64,000 nucleotides of DNA from Lewinellaceae bacterium (GCA_020636445.1 JACJXV010000003.1:1-64000), one strand, 5' to 3'; positions 34,438 to 47,000 are shown, counted from the stretch's first letter. A program made the numbers and translations. Notes: generated by a model from the sequence alone, not told the origin.

Positions 34438-36357
34438 TTAAAATTTCCACCGGCGGAAAGCTTCAATAGCTTCATATTCCGCCAGGCCCAATGCTCGGTA
34501 AGTTTCAGCCGTTGCCCGGTTGCGATCTTCAGCTCGTTGCCAGAATTCGCGCTCATCATTACCCGGGAATGGCGGGCGATCCTTCTGCGATTGGTGCATA
34601 AAAATAGCCCGACGTTTACGCAACAGTTCTTCCGGACTGAGTGGTACGGCCATCTCAATTTCATCAATGGGCCATTCATGCCAGGCTCCCCGGTATAGCC
34701 ATAACCAGCAATCTTTCATCCATGATTGCTCTTTGAGTCGGTCAAAAGCGCCTAAAATAGCATCCAGACAAACGCGGTGTGTGCCGTGTGGATCTGCCAG
34801 ATCACCTGCAGCATATACCTGATGAGGCTTGATTTCTTCGAGTATGCGAACTACAACTTCAATGTCCTCTTCGCCAATGGGGTTTTTTCGACTGCGTCCG
34901 GTTTCATAAAAGGGCATGTCGAGAAAATGAATATGGTCGTCGTCAAGGCCGCAAAAACGAGCACCAGCCCGGGCTTCGCCGCGCCGCATCAATCCTTTGA
35001 TCCTGCGTACTTCGGCAATATCCGATTGGTCGGGCCGCTTGTTCTGCAGGTATTTGATCATTTTCTTGTACATCTTGTCGGCCACACCGTCGTCTTTACA
35101 GATCCCTTCAGCGGCGGTGAATTCTTGCAGGAATTCAACGAAGCGCAACGCATCATGATCATGAACGGCAATATTCCCTGATGTTTGGTAGGCAACATGC
35201 ACGTCGTGTTTTTGGTCAACCAGCCGCAGAAAAGTGCCGCCCATCGAAATCACATCGTCGTCGGGGTGTGGGCTGAAGATGATTACCCGTTTTTTGGAAG
35301 GCTTGGCTCGTTCCGGCCGGGTAGTATCGTCGGCATGGGGTTTTCCTCCAGGCCATCCGGTGATCGTATGCTGGAGACGATTGAAAACTTTGATATTGAT
35401 GTCGTATGCCGAGGCATATTCGACCACCAGGTCGCTCAGACCATGTTCGTTATAATCTTCACTGGTTAGCTTGAGGATAGGTTTTTTTACCTCTTTGGAA
35501 AGCCACACTACTGCTTTGCAGATCAGGTCATCATTCCAGTTGCACAGGCCAACCAGCCAGGGAGATTTGAAGCGGGTTAATTCTTCTGCAGCCCCCAAGT
35601 CCAGATAAGCTTTTACATTGGGATGGTTCTGGAGAAATGAAGCCGGAATTAACGGAAGTACAGGGCCTTCAATAGCTTTCTGAAGGACGCCGGCTTTGTG
35701 TTGCCCCCATCCCATAAGGTAAATAGCCCGGGCTTTCATAATGGTGCGTATTCCCATGGTAATAGCCCGGTAGGGAACGTTTTCCTCGTTGAGAAAGTCC
35801 TTGATGGCATCCCGCCGTGTCAGCGCATCCAGGCGCACCATCCGTGTTTCGGAGGTTTCAAAAGAACCAGGTTCGTTAAAACCAATGTGGCCTGTTCGGC
35901 CAATCCCCAGAATCTGAATGTCAATACCTCCCAGGGCATCAATCTTCTTCTCGTAGGCTTTACAGAAACTTTCAACTTCCTCTAAAGGCAGAGTGCCATC
36001 CGGAATGTGGATATTTTCGGGTTTGATGTCAATATGGTCAAACAAATACTCATGCATGAACCGCACATAGCTCTGCTGCGCCCCTGGAGTCATCGGATAG
36101 TACTCGTCAAGATTGAACGTGATGACATTGCTAAAACTTAAGCTTTCTTCCCGATGCAGGCGGACCAGTTCCTGGTATACTTGAATAGGGGAGGAGCCGG
36201 TTGCCAGCCCCAGCACGATGTGTTCACCTTCCTGTTGTTTTTGTCTAATTGCCAGTGCAATCCCACGGGCAATGTGAATGGAGCCCTCCCGGGCACCCGG
36301 CCATACTTTGGTAGGTATTTTTTCCAGACTTTTAAACTGGTACTTCAGGTATTCCAT
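34438..36357 (-). CDS. nagB: Glucosamine-6-phosphate deaminase fused to a PIG-L deacetylase-like domain
   Basis: 639 residues, two domains. Residues ~15-280 are NagB: LGLATGSSPIQVYQEL binds phosphate, FNLDEYYPM contains the catalytic Asp, and LGIGRTGHIGFNEPG the ring-opening His. Residues ~355-600 are PIG-L/LmbE-like: SPHPDDDVISMGG with His364, Asp366 and Asp367, and DPHGTHRVC near the end. NagB converts GlcN-6-P to fructose-6-P and ammonia. The PIG-L domain may remove the acetyl group from GlcNAc-6-P or a related sugar so that one chain does both steps; a separate nagA is not in the window. The fusion is known in Bacteroidota. Confidence 0.95.
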   Translation of the reverse strand: MEYLKYQFKSLEKIPTKVWPGAREGSIHIARGIALAIRQKQQEGEHIVLGLATGSSPIQVYQELVRLHREESLSFSNVITFNLDEYYPMTPGAQQSYVRFMHEYLFDHIDIKPENIHIPDGTLPLEEVESFCKAYEKKIDALGGIDIQILGIGRTGHIGFNEPGSFETSETRMVRLDALTRRDAIKDFLNEENVPYRAITMGIRTIMKARAIYLMGWGQHKAGVLQKAIEGPVLPLIPASFLQNHPNVKAYLDLGAAEELTRFKSPWLVGLCNWNDDLICKAVVWLSKEVKKPILKLTSEDYNEHGLSDLVVEYASAYDINIKVFNRLQHTITGWPGGKPHADDTTRPERAKPSKKRVIIFSPHPDDDVISMGGTFLRLVDQKHDVHVAYQTSGNIAVHDHDALRFVEFLQEFTAAEGICKDDGVADKMYKKMIKYLQNKRPDQSDIAEVRRIKGLMRRGEARAGARFCGLDDDHIHFLDMPFYETGRSRKNPIGEEDIEVVVRILEEIKPHQVYAAGDLADPHGTHRVCLDAILGAFDRLKEQSWMKDCWLWLYRGAWHEWPIDEIEMAVPLSPEELLRKRRAIFMHQSQKDRPPFPGNDEREFWQRAEDRNRATAETYRALGLAEYEAIEAFRRWKF

Positions 36358-36392
36358 TGGGATATCCTTTTTTTAGGTGGATCATGACGCTG

Positions 36393-36400
36393 CAAAGTTA
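36393..36400 (-). promoter_or_regulatory. -7 box candidate for the nagB fusion gene
   Basis: Minus-strand TAACTTTG (36400-36393) fits TAnnTTTG. With a 22-bp gap, TTCG (36426-36423) could be an imperfect -33 element, and it lies inside operator 1. Transcription would begin about 30 bp before the ATG at 36357. Confidence 0.55.
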
Positions 36401-36416
36401 CGAAAAGATCCTACAC

Positions 36417-36430
36417 TGTGTGCGAACACA
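36417..36430. promoter_or_regulatory. Operator candidate 1 (LacI-type)
   Basis: TGTGTGCGAACACA, a near-palindrome with TGTGT/ACACA arms around GCGA; the flanking C and G extend the arms to six bases. It overlaps the proposed -33 region of the nagB promoter. Confidence 0.7.
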
Positions 36431-36447
36431 GATTGAATAATTTTTTT

Positions 36448-36461
36448 TGTGTGCGAACACA
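36448..36461. promoter_or_regulatory. Operator candidate 2 (LacI-type)
   Basis: An identical TGTGTGCGAACACA, exactly 31 bp from the first copy, so both are on nearly the same DNA face. It lies in the divergent control region between the nagB fusion gene and the LacI-type regulator gene. Confidence 0.7.
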
Positions 36462-36603
36462 TGCAGGATAAATTTTTCCTGGTTACCTTGTGGTAAAATA
36501 AAATTTTATCAAATTCCCGAATCTCTCTAAAGTTGCTTAAGGAACAGGGGTGTTTTGGAATTTTGAGAAAAAGGGCTGCTTCAGGTAGGTCTTCGTCGTG
36601 ATT

Positions 36604-37695
36604 ATGGAAAAGCGCATTCGAATCAAGGATATTGCGGAACGAGCCGGCGTTTCTACAGGGACGGTGGATCGGGTCATTCACCAACGAGGAAATGTTTCTC
36701 CGGAGGTTGCTGATCGGGTGATGCAGGTCATGCGCGAATTGAATTATGAGCCAAATATTATCGCAAGCACCCTGGCGTATAACCGAAAACTTCCGGTAGG
36801 TGTATTGCTTCCTGACTATGATTCTGATCCCTATTGGGCATTGCCGAACCTTGGCCTCAAGCGGGCGTTTCAAAATGTCAGACATTATGGGATCGTACTG
36901 GACACGCACTTATTTGGTCTGTTCGATCCGGCGGCCTTTTTGGCTAAGGCTCATGAATTGCTCGATGCACCAGAGCCTCCGGTGGCTATTTTGTTTGCCC
37001 CTATCTTTTTAAGGGAGTCAATTTGGCTGATGGAACAATGCCGGACAAGAGGCATCGCTTCGGTATTGATTAATACTGATATGGACGATCCCGACGCACT
37101 ATGCTATGTGGGGCAGGATTCATACCAAAGTGGGGTATTGGCGGGTAAATTGCTCAGCATCGGAATGGGGCCTGACGATCAGGTGCTGGTGCTCAACCTG
37201 GATAAGGAAACCACGAATGCAAAACATTTATGGGATAAGGAACGGGGTCTGCGCGATTATTTCCTGCGTTTAAAAGGGCCAGCGGTTGCTTCCGTAATCC
37301 GCTACGATTGTGAATTTTTTGAAGACCAGGATGCCCTGCGGGATGCGATGCTGCAGCTCTTCCGCGAAAACCCGCAGTTGTCGCGCATTTTTGTTACCAA
37401 TTCGCGATCCTATTTTGTCCTGGACGCACTTAATCGGGTAAGTTTACGTCATTTTCGCACCGTAGGCTTTGATTTGCTTCCCCAAAACATGACCTACCTG
37501 GAACAGGGAACCATTAGTTTTTTGATTAACCAAAATCCCGTGGAGCAAGGCTATCTGGCATTGATGAATATTGCCAATCATTTCATCTACAAAAAGCCGG
37601 TTAAGCGGATGCAGTATCTGCCTCTGGATATTGTGGTTCCCGAAAATGCCCGCTACTATCTGCAACGGGAAAAAGACCTGGAACTGGTATATTGA
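36604..37695 (+). CDS. LacI-family transcriptional regulator
   Basis: 363 residues from the ATG at 36604; a GTG two codons earlier is possible. The N-terminal helix-turn-helix (IRIKDIAERAGVSTGTVDRV) and hinge are typical of LacI proteins. The sugar-binding region (~60-360) resembles periplasmic-binding folds (PVGVLLPDYDSDPYW, VGQDSYQSGVLAGKLL). It is divergent from the deaminase gene, with two identical operator candidates between. It probably represses amino-sugar use until a sugar phosphate or sugar binds. The sequence does not show the effector. Confidence 0.93.
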   Translation: MEKRIRIKDIAERAGVSTGTVDRVIHQRGNVSPEVADRVMQVMRELNYEPNIIASTLAYNRKLPVGVLLPDYDSDPYWALPNLGLKRAFQNVRHYGIVLDTHLFGLFDPAAFLAKAHELLDAPEPPVAILFAPIFLRESIWLMEQCRTRGIASVLINTDMDDPDALCYVGQDSYQSGVLAGKLLSIGMGPDDQVLVLNLDKETTNAKHLWDKERGLRDYFLRLKGPAVASVIRYDCEFFEDQDALRDAMLQLFRENPQLSRIFVTNSRSYFVLDALNRVSLRHFRTVGFDLLPQNMTYLEQGTISFLINQNPVEQGYLALMNIANHFIYKKPVKRMQYLPLDIVVPENARYYLQREKDLELVY

Positions 37696-37757
37696 GCAAG
37701 TAAGCACTTCGGCTTTCTGTGGCTACGCTCAGGAACCGAAACCAGAAACCCAATTTC

Positions 37758-37780
37758 TTATCCGCCGGAGGCGGACAAGT
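37758..37780. terminator. Hairpin between convergent LacI-type gene and tRNA-Arg
   Basis: TCCGCC (37761-37766) pairs with GGCGGA (37770-37775), extended by CTT/AAG one base further out. T-rich text (TTTCTAATTTCTAATT) follows. It sits 62 bp after the regulator gene. Confidence 0.45.
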
Positions 37781-37804
37781 TTCTAATTTCTAATTCCCCC
37801 TCAG

Positions 37805-37876
37805 TGACCCCGCCAGGAATCGAACCTGGATCTAAAGTTTAGGAAACTTCTATTCTATCCGTTGAACTACGGGATC
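37805..37876 (-). tRNA. tRNA-Arg (anticodon CCU)
   Basis: The 72-nt cloverleaf is complete on the minus strand. The acceptor GATCCCG pairs with CGGGGTC; the D-arm, TTCGATT T-loop region and anticodon loop are visible, with anticodon CCU read from 37843-37841. CCA is not encoded. Confidence 0.93.
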
Positions 37877-38092
37877 GGTTTCTCTCTGGCAATAATACGC
37901 TTTTTTCAGGATTCCCAGGGGTGTTTGTCAGCTTATCTGGCCCGAAGCAGGAGGAGTTCAACTCCCACTTTGGCTCCGCGGTCATTTCGGCAAAGAGAAA
38001 TATGCTTTCTTTGCTTCACGGTGGAGCTATATAGTTTAGTATTTTTTTTCTATTTTGCATGGGTATTTTTTGACGACCTGAATCATAATCTT

Positions 38093-41000
38093 ATGCCTCT
38101 AGCTTTATTAGGCCGGAAAGTTATTGCCATTGCTATACTTTCTATGGGTGGTTTGTTCCCCTCCCTTTTTGCCCAGGATGTAATCATGCAGGGATTTTAC
38201 TGGAATTCCCATCCGGGAGATTTAACCAACCGTACTACCGGCGGTATCTGGTGGGATACGCTGGCTCTGGTAGCCCCTCAATTGGCGCAGGCTGGTTTTT
38301 CTACTGTCTGGACTCCGCCACCAACCAAAGGTTTTGCCGGAGTTTTTGACATGGGGTACGGTCCCTATGATTATTTTGATTTAGGGGATTTCAACAGTAA
38401 AGGAACTACCCGCACGCGCCATGGATCGCGCTCCCAATTGGACAATATGATCAGTGCCATGCATGCCAATGGCCTCAAGGTGATGGCCGATGTCGTCCTC
38501 AATCACCGGGGAGGTGCTGATCTGACTATGCCGGTCCCCTATCAGGTCGGTGGTGGCTCCGGGTTTACGGTCTTCAACCCTCCCAGTGGGCGCATTCCGG
38601 CCGGGCCGCAGCATTTTCACCCCAATAATTACCACCCGGATCAGGATCCTGATTATCACAACCCTATCTTTTTCGAAGATATTTGCTATTTCAACGAAGA
38701 TAATGACGGCTTTGCCATTCCTTATTATTTTGGCTCGCCTACCCGAATGGGATCAATGGGGGATTCCCTGATCACCTGGGGGCGCTGGCTGGTCAACGAA
38801 GTCGGTTTTGACGAACTGCGCCTGGATGCCGTTAAACATATGGAACCGGATTTCGTCGCGAAATTCCTGGTCGAAACCCGCAATGGCGCCCAACCTTATG
38901 CTTTAGGGGAATCTTTCGATTATGGGATTGCCAATCTGGAGAATTATCTCAACGCGGTGCGCAATTCAACCAACGATGGCAATGTCAAGAATGCCCAGTT
39001 GTCCTTATTTGATTTTCCCTTGCGCGGTTCCCTCAAAGCAGTTCTTAACAACACCTCCGGAACTACCGATTTATATAACACGCTGGGTAATGCGGGCTTA
39101 GTGTGGGGCAGTGCGTCCTTCTCCGGGTTTGATGTGGTTACCTGGCTGGACAGCCATGATACCGATCGCACTGGTTTTGTCGAGGCCGGTGCGATGGATG
39201 GCTGTCCAATACCCCAGGGTGCCGCTTGTTTGAAATTACAAACTGAACCTGACCACGACCCCATTTTTTCAGATAAAGAAGATATGGGATATCCTTTCCT
39301 AATGGCGGCCGAGGGGCGTCCCTTGGTATTTTGGAAGGACTATTACTGGTATGGCCTGGATGGCCACATCCGCTGGCTGATGAATTTACGGCGGGCGACG
39401 GCTACAGGTTCGTCAGATCATATTCAGCAAATGGGAGGATTCTGGCCCACCTCCGGTACTTTTGACGCCGACAATAACGGAGGCAATATGTTTGCGATGC
39501 GCCGCGACGGCTTGAGCGGGGGGCAAACAGATGGCATGGTTCTTGGCTTGAATGATCATCCCTTCAAAACCAACGGAGTTTATGTCAACACACCGTTTAC
39601 CAATAAATACCTGAAAGATTATTCCGATGGGTTTATGTTTGAAAATACCCAAGCCTTTGGTGACTCACGGGCCCTGATTAAAGCCAAAAACCGCGACTAC
39701 ACCTGGTACGCTCCAACCGGATTGTATCCTGCTGCACCAGGTACTAGCAGCCATTTTACCATGGATGCAACGCCCGGAGGATGTCTGCAATTCATCACCC
39801 TGCGGACTGTCAATGCCGGCAATTTCATCGTCAATGGGGCACCCATTGCGGTAGGTGATGAGGTAGCTATCAGAAATGCGGCCGGCCAGGTAGTGGGCAT
39901 TGGCCGGATTGGGCAAGGTTTTGCCTGGGACGGGGAACACGACATGGTAATTGAAGTTCTGGGAGGTAGTTTCACCACCAACGGTCTGGCAGATGGTGAA
40001 CCCCTGCGGATAGTGGTTTATGATGCCAGTGCCGGGATGGAAGTTGAAGCCGGCAGCTTGATCTTCAGTCCGGTTGGGACTTCGTTTCTTTTTCACGCTT
40101 TGCGGCCCGAATCGCCTAATCGCATGAACGATATTGCGGTACAGACCTCGGCTATGGGAACTTACCTGTGTGATGGCATTGCTGATATAGCTGCTTTTTC
40201 CACCGGGGGGTGCTCCCTGTATGCTGTTTGGCCACAGGAGCAAAGTCCCTGCAGTGGGGAAGGGAATACCTACACCCAGGATTTGCTGGTCTATTTTGTC
40301 AATCCGCCGGCAGGAGAAATGCTCAATGTCAATGGTCGGCTTTTTACGGTGGCCTCCAGCCCCCAGTTGATTTCCCTTACCGGCCTCCTTTCAGATGGCG
40401 CCCCGGTGAATATCCAGGCTTTCTTTACCAATAGTACCTGTACTTTTGCAGCCGAGGCTGTTTTTATTGCGCCACCCTTATGCAGCTTGCCGCTGGTTTG
40501 CACAACCAGTTCCGCAGCTGCCGAAACCTATGATACCTGGCAGGCGGGTGATAATGATGACCCTGCTTTTGGTCCCTGGACCTTGTCCTCAAACGACAAT
40601 GCAGGCCATTTCGTTTACTTGTCGACGACCAATGGCGACGGCGACAGCAATAGCGATGGCGACATTGATGGTGGCAATCGCTCCTGGGGGCTCTTTGCCA
40701 ACAATGGAGGAAAGTCGGAAGCAGTGAGGCCCCTGGCAACTCCTTTGGTTGCCGGGACAACCTTCCAAATGGATATGGATAATGGGTGGATCGAAACCGG
40801 GGGCTCGGTAGGATTCCGGTTGGAGAATGCTGCCAGTAATACCCTTTTCCATTTTTATTTTGAAGCTGGAAATTCCGCCTATCGCATCCAGGACCAGGCC
40901 GGTGTCCGGGACGTCACTGGCTTCGGATTTACCGACGAAGGCATCCATATCGAAATTGACCTGCTGGGTTCCGGTAATTATGAGGCCAGCATCACCCGCT

Positions 41001-44000
41001 TGTTTGATGGCATGGTGTTTACCATCAGTGGGACCTTGATCAGTCAGACCGATCAGGCCGTCAACCAGGTTCGCATCTACAATAACAATGCCGGAAATGA
41101 CGGACAACATAACGCTTACTTCAATAACATTCAGATTTGTGTTCCGGATAATGACTGCGCCATTACGGGCTTAGGGCTGGGTAGCTTTAATACCCCATGT
41201 GACCCGTCGACGAATACGTTTGGTCAGCAGTTATCCTTGTCTTATGCCAATCCTCCGGGTATTGGTAAGTTGGTGGTAAATGGACAATTCGTGGATATTA
41301 CCACCAGTCCACAGTTATTTGTCCTGGAGAATATTCCTGCCGATGGACAACCGAAAACGGTTACTGCCTATTTTTCGGCCCTGCCTTCCTGTTCCCTGAC
41401 AATGGAGGACCTCGTTCCTGGCCAGGAATCCTGCGCTCCTTGTCAAATTACCCAGGTGACCCCACTTTTACAGACCGCCTGTGAAGAAGCAACGCAAACC
41501 TATACCCAGCAGGTACAAATTTTTTATACCAATGCCCCTGCCGGTGGATCTCTGTCCGTGAATGGGCAAACCTTCCTGGCTACCAGTAGTCCTCAGGTGG
41601 TTACCCTCACTAATCTGCCGGCAGATAACCAGGCCGTAAATGTCACCGTGGGCTTTGTTGGGGAATCCTGCAATCAGGAATATCCGCAGTTGTTTACCGC
41701 GCCCTCACCATGCCCACCTTGCGAAATTACGAACGTTAGTGCAGGCTCCCAGTCAGCCTGTTCCCCCCTGACAAATACCTACACCCAGGAGCTTGTTATA
41801 ACCTATGCTTACCAGCCAACTGATGGATTCCTGGTCGTCAATGGGCAGCATTTTCCCATCACCGGAAGTCCCCAAACAGTAACCCTGGGCGGACTACCTG
41901 CTGATGGACAAGCTGTTATGGTTACTGTTAGTTTCTCCTCCGAACAATCCTGCACTTTCGAAATGCCGGATGCCTTTATCGCCCCGGAAGGCTGTCTGGA
42001 GGAAAGTGCCTGCGTCGGCGATGACATTACCTCTTCCACCTATGTCGATGGATGGCAGTCGGGCGACGATGGGGGGTATGGTTTTGGTCCCTGGTTGTTG
42101 ACCGGGAGCGCCAATAGTGGCCAATTTATTTTTACCAGTACCGCTAATGGGGATGGTAACTCGAATGGCGATGCCGATATTGATGTCAATAATCAAGCTT
42201 TCGGGATGTATGCCAATAGCAATACCTTGGCAGAAGCTATCCGTCCTTTCGCAAGTGTTCTTCCTTTCCCGGCCCAGGTCAACTTCCATATGGATAATGG
42301 CTGGATTGAAAATAACGGTTCTGTGGGCTGGGGATTGCGCAACGCCAATGGGCAAAATATGCTGGAATTTTTCTTCAGGGGGGGTGACCCCTCCTATACG
42401 CTGAGTGATGGCAATGGCATCATCGCTACAGCTATTCCTTTTACAGACGAAGGACTGACTTTTTCCCTGACTCTACTTACTTCATCCACCTATGAATTGC
42501 GTGTCCAGATGCTGGATGGTGGATTTATGCAAACCTTTGTGGGGAGCTTCATCGATCCCGGGCCGGCGGCCGACCTGCGGTTTTTCAATTTTAATGCAGG
42601 ATTCGATGGCCAGCGCAATGTTTATATGAATAGTTTCGGCATCTGCCTGCTGTTGCCGGATCTTGCTGTAACCGATACGGTAACTATTGCCGGGGTTGAT
42701 GTTGGCGAGCCGCAAAATTGCGGGGCTTTCGAGATGACCCTGGACGTCACGGTTAAGAATACGGGTGATGCCGCTCTGGATGAATTGATGCTCCGCCTGG
42801 ACTTGGCTACTCCGGATGCCTTTGGTCCGGCCTTTGGTGGGGTGGTGGTACCCCCGGTTTTTGTTGCGGATAAAACATCCTCTGCTGCAATACTCCCTAA
42901 CCTCAATCCAACTTACGCGGGTACCGGTGAGTTGTTTGACGGTACCTCCGGTGGGTTACAACCCCTGGATTCCCTGACGGTTCGACTGACAATTCTGGTG
43001 AATACGACCAGTGCAACGACGGCTGTCGCTAAGTCGGAAGTGTGGGCCCGGGGCAATTATGGGGGCAGTCCCCTGTGGGATGAATTTAGTGAGGTAGTGT
43101 TACGCTACACCAACGACGCCACCGAAACGGCGGTAGGTAACTGCCCGGCACTGAGCTGTGGGCTAACGGCACACAAAGACGTAACGGTGACGATGGACGA
43201 AAACTGCGGTGCCTGCATCACCGCCTCCATGCTGATCCCCAGCCACGATGCGAGCTGCGAACTGCCGCTGGGCGGTTACTACCAGATCCTGATCGAAGGC
43301 TATGGGACCTTCTCGGACACGGTGTGCCTGAGGCGGGATATGTTCCAAACGGAGAAAGTAAAATTCCTGGTGCGGAGTGTAGCCTGTGCCTGTGACCCGG
43401 TGTGGGGGTACCTGCACCTGGAAGATAAGACAGGTCCGCAGGTGGACCCACCGGCAACCGCCGAATTCTATTGCATGGAGGTGGACCGGGTGCTGAATGT
43501 ATCGTCCAGCTGGCTGGATGGTAACTACCAGTGGTTTGCCGGCAAGCCAACGCTGACGGATAACTGCTGCCCTGCCAGCAGCCTGAAATTGAAAGTATCA
43601 GACGAGATCCACTACAACGACTGTGCTGCGATTAACCAAACGGGTGTTTATGCGTACATCACGCGGACGTTCATTGGTGTGGATTGCTATGGCAATGAAA
43701 CCGCTGCACAGCAGACGATCAACTTCGTACGCCCCGATGTTCGGGGCCATTTTGGGGTCAATATGTATCAGATCACCGAAGAAATCAGCAAGACGGTCTG
43801 CGATGGGAATGTGGATGTGGCAGCGGTGATGAAAGAGCGCCTGACGTGGGAAGTCCGTGGGGTGAAATACAACCTGTTTGATCTGCAGTGCAACTTCTCC
43901 ACGACGATTGCCAAGACTGTGACCTTCCCGGTCTGTGGAACGGGCCGGAAGATCGAAGTGAAGGTGGAAATCTTCGACTGGTGTGCCGGCGGAGTGATTG

Positions 44001-47000
44001 CTGCGAAGACCTTCCTGATCAAAGCCTACGACAACCAGCCGCCGACCATTGCCGGCACGGGTGGAGAGCTCTCCACCGGCCCGATGGATTGCACGGCGAC
44101 CTTGGGTCTGGATGATGCGAGCCTGGAAAAAGCACTGGGTGTGAAAGTGACAGACAACTGTTCGGCAAACATCACGAAGAGCTACAAGGTAGAATCTCGC
44201 GATATCGTATTATATGGTATTCCTGTTGATCAGGGTGACTACCTGCCTGCCAACTATCCGATTATCACCGTAGGTGGCAAGAAGACAATGATTGGTATTC
44301 CACTGGGACGTCACCGTTTGCTGATCGAAGCCTTCGACGGGTGCTACAACACAGCTACTGCTACGGTATACTTCGAGGTTGTCGACAAAGTGGCTCCGGT
44401 GATGAAGTGTGACGACAAACTGAACGTCACGCTGACCCGTACGCCTGGTGACTACTACGCTGGTGACAAGGGTATTGTCTACGGCAAAGCCAGCGTGGCC
44501 GATGTAGATGAAGGAAGTTTCGACAACTGCACGCTGACGTCGATGAAGGTGCGCCGGATTGTTAGCAAAGACTGCCTGGAATCAGGCTACTTTGATGGCA
44601 ACTGGGACTACGACCTGAACAACGACAAGAACATCCGCAACGATTTCACGGAAATCAAAGAAGGCCCGCACAAAGGCAGCTACTACTCGCCACTGCTGGA
44701 TTACGTAGAATTCTTCTGCTGTGATCTGGGAAGTGATGTAGTGATCGAACTGTGGGGTGAAGACAATAACCAGAACCGCAGCTACTGCTGGTTGGAAATC
44801 CACCTGGAAGACAAGGTGACGCCAAGCTGCACGGCTCCGGCAACGCAATACGTCAAGTGCACCGACAAAGAGACGCGTGCCAAGATCTATGACGAAATTG
44901 AATCGAACAAGATCTGGGGTGCACCCTTAATCACTGGTCTGGAGTGCACGGGCCGGGTGGAATACGCGGTAGACTCGAGTCTGCACTGCGATGCAGGCTA
45001 CTACATCCGCAGCTGGACAGCGATCCGCGAAGTGAAAGGCGTGGAAGTGAAGAGTAAGCTGTGTGAGCAGAAAGTAGTGGTCCTTGCAGTACACGAATAC
45101 GACATACACTTCCCCGAAGATGTGGAAGTGTATTGTGGTGATGAGCTGGAGATTCCAGGGGTAACCTATACTGAACTAGGTTGCGATGTGCTGGCGGTGA
45201 ACGTGAAGGACAGTGAATACTTTGCGGATAGCGAAGGCGAAGCTTGTTACAAACTCTTCCGGACGTACACGGTGATCAACTGGTGCGAGTTTGAAGAGTG
45301 GCAGCAGAACTGCACGGATGCGATTGATCCTGCAAATTTTGCACAAATCGTTCCGCGTCACCCCGAAGGAGAAGAAGGCCCGGCAAGTGGGGTAACCTTA
45401 TGGGTAAGGGATGAAGAAGCAGATAACTCACAGTTCCGGGCAGGAGAAATACCCGGAATGAATGGTGTTGAAGAGTACTATCTGAGCTTTGATCCTTTCC
45501 TGATTGATTATGAGCGGGTTTCGCCGTACCGGACTCCGAATCAGAACCGCCCTGGGTATATTAGCTATCATTTTGCGTTTGATGATAATTCCTGGGAAAA
45601 CTTCTGTGGCCCATTGACGAATGATTACGGCAATGAAGAACGAGTACCGACCTTTGCCTGGCAGTATACGCAAATCATCAAGGTGTTCGATGATATTCCA
45701 CCGACAGTAGAGGTGCCTGAGCTGGATAAATTTGCGACGGATCCGGAGACGTGTGTTGCGAAAGTAACCATCCCATTTGTTGCAAACGACTCTTGCGGTG
45801 GAGCTGCGGTGAAAGTTAACCTGGACCGGGTACAGGTAGCTCCTGGCCAGAGCCAGACGACGCTGCTCAACCCAGCGACCTTCCAAAGCAACTGGACGCT
45901 GGCTAACGGTACAATGCGCACGGCTACAGGCTTTAGCGTGACGATTGCTAACCTGCCGGAAGGCACCCATGATCTGTTGGTCACGGTGCGCGACGACTGT
46001 GGTAATGTCACCGTCAAGCGGATACCGTTTACGGTAGCTGACTGCAAAGGCCCGGCGCCGACCTGCATCGAAGGCCTGACCATGCCGCTGATGCCCACAC
46101 CGGAAGGCGAAGGGATGATGGCGGTATGGGCCACGGATTTCATTGCTAGTCCGATCTACGACTGTAACGGACAAGGCGAGGTGAACCCGGCGAACAGCAA
46201 GCAGAAGAAAGTCACGAAGTTCTCGATCAATCGGGTAGGGGAAGACGTGGACGAAACCCAAACGGGAATCGTGCTGAGCTGCGCTGACTTTTTGACTAAT
46301 CCGAAGGTAGCGGTGGAAATCCATGCCTGGGATACCAAAGGCAACCACTCGTTCTGTACGACCTACGTGCAGCTGACGGATCCGAATGGCCTGTGTACAG
46401 CTGGTCCATCAGCAGCGATAGCAGGTATCATCCAAACGGAAGGCAAAGCTGAAGTGGAAGGAGTTGATGTGAGCCTGAGCGGTGGAGCGGCGAAGAACTA
46501 CGCCACCAGCCTCAATGGGCAGTACCAGTTCCAGGGGCTGACCACCGGAGCGGATTACACGGTAGCACCGAAACTGAACAAAGGCTTCCTCAATGGCGTA
46601 TCGACCTTTGACTTGGTGTTGCTGCAAAAGCATATCCTGAACGTACAGCCGATCACCAGTCCGTACAAACTGATTGCCGCGGATGCGAACAACTCCAGGA
46701 CGATCACCACGCTGGATATGATTCAGCTGCGGAAGTTGATTCTGAACATTGACCGTGAACTGGCCAATAACACGAGCTGGCGCTTTGTGGATGCCAGCTT
46801 CACTTTCCCGAATCCGGCTAACCCCTGGCAGACGCCATTCCCGGAGGTGAAGAATATCAACAACCTGACGGGAGAGCAGCGGGCGAACTTTGTGGGCATC
46901 AAGATCGGGGATCTGAACGGCAATGCCGTAGCGAACTCGACGATGGCCAGTGTACGCTCATTCCAGGGCAACTGGACGATCACAACGGATGAGCAACAGC

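Noticed and set aside
37862..38092. N-terminal extension of the giant amylase frame
   Set aside because: It overlaps the tRNA-Arg gene and precedes a clean signal peptide that starts at 38093.
45428..46348. 306-codon minus-strand frame inside the giant gene
   Set aside because: It is antisense to a repetitive, Cys-rich coding region with biased codons and shows no protein family.
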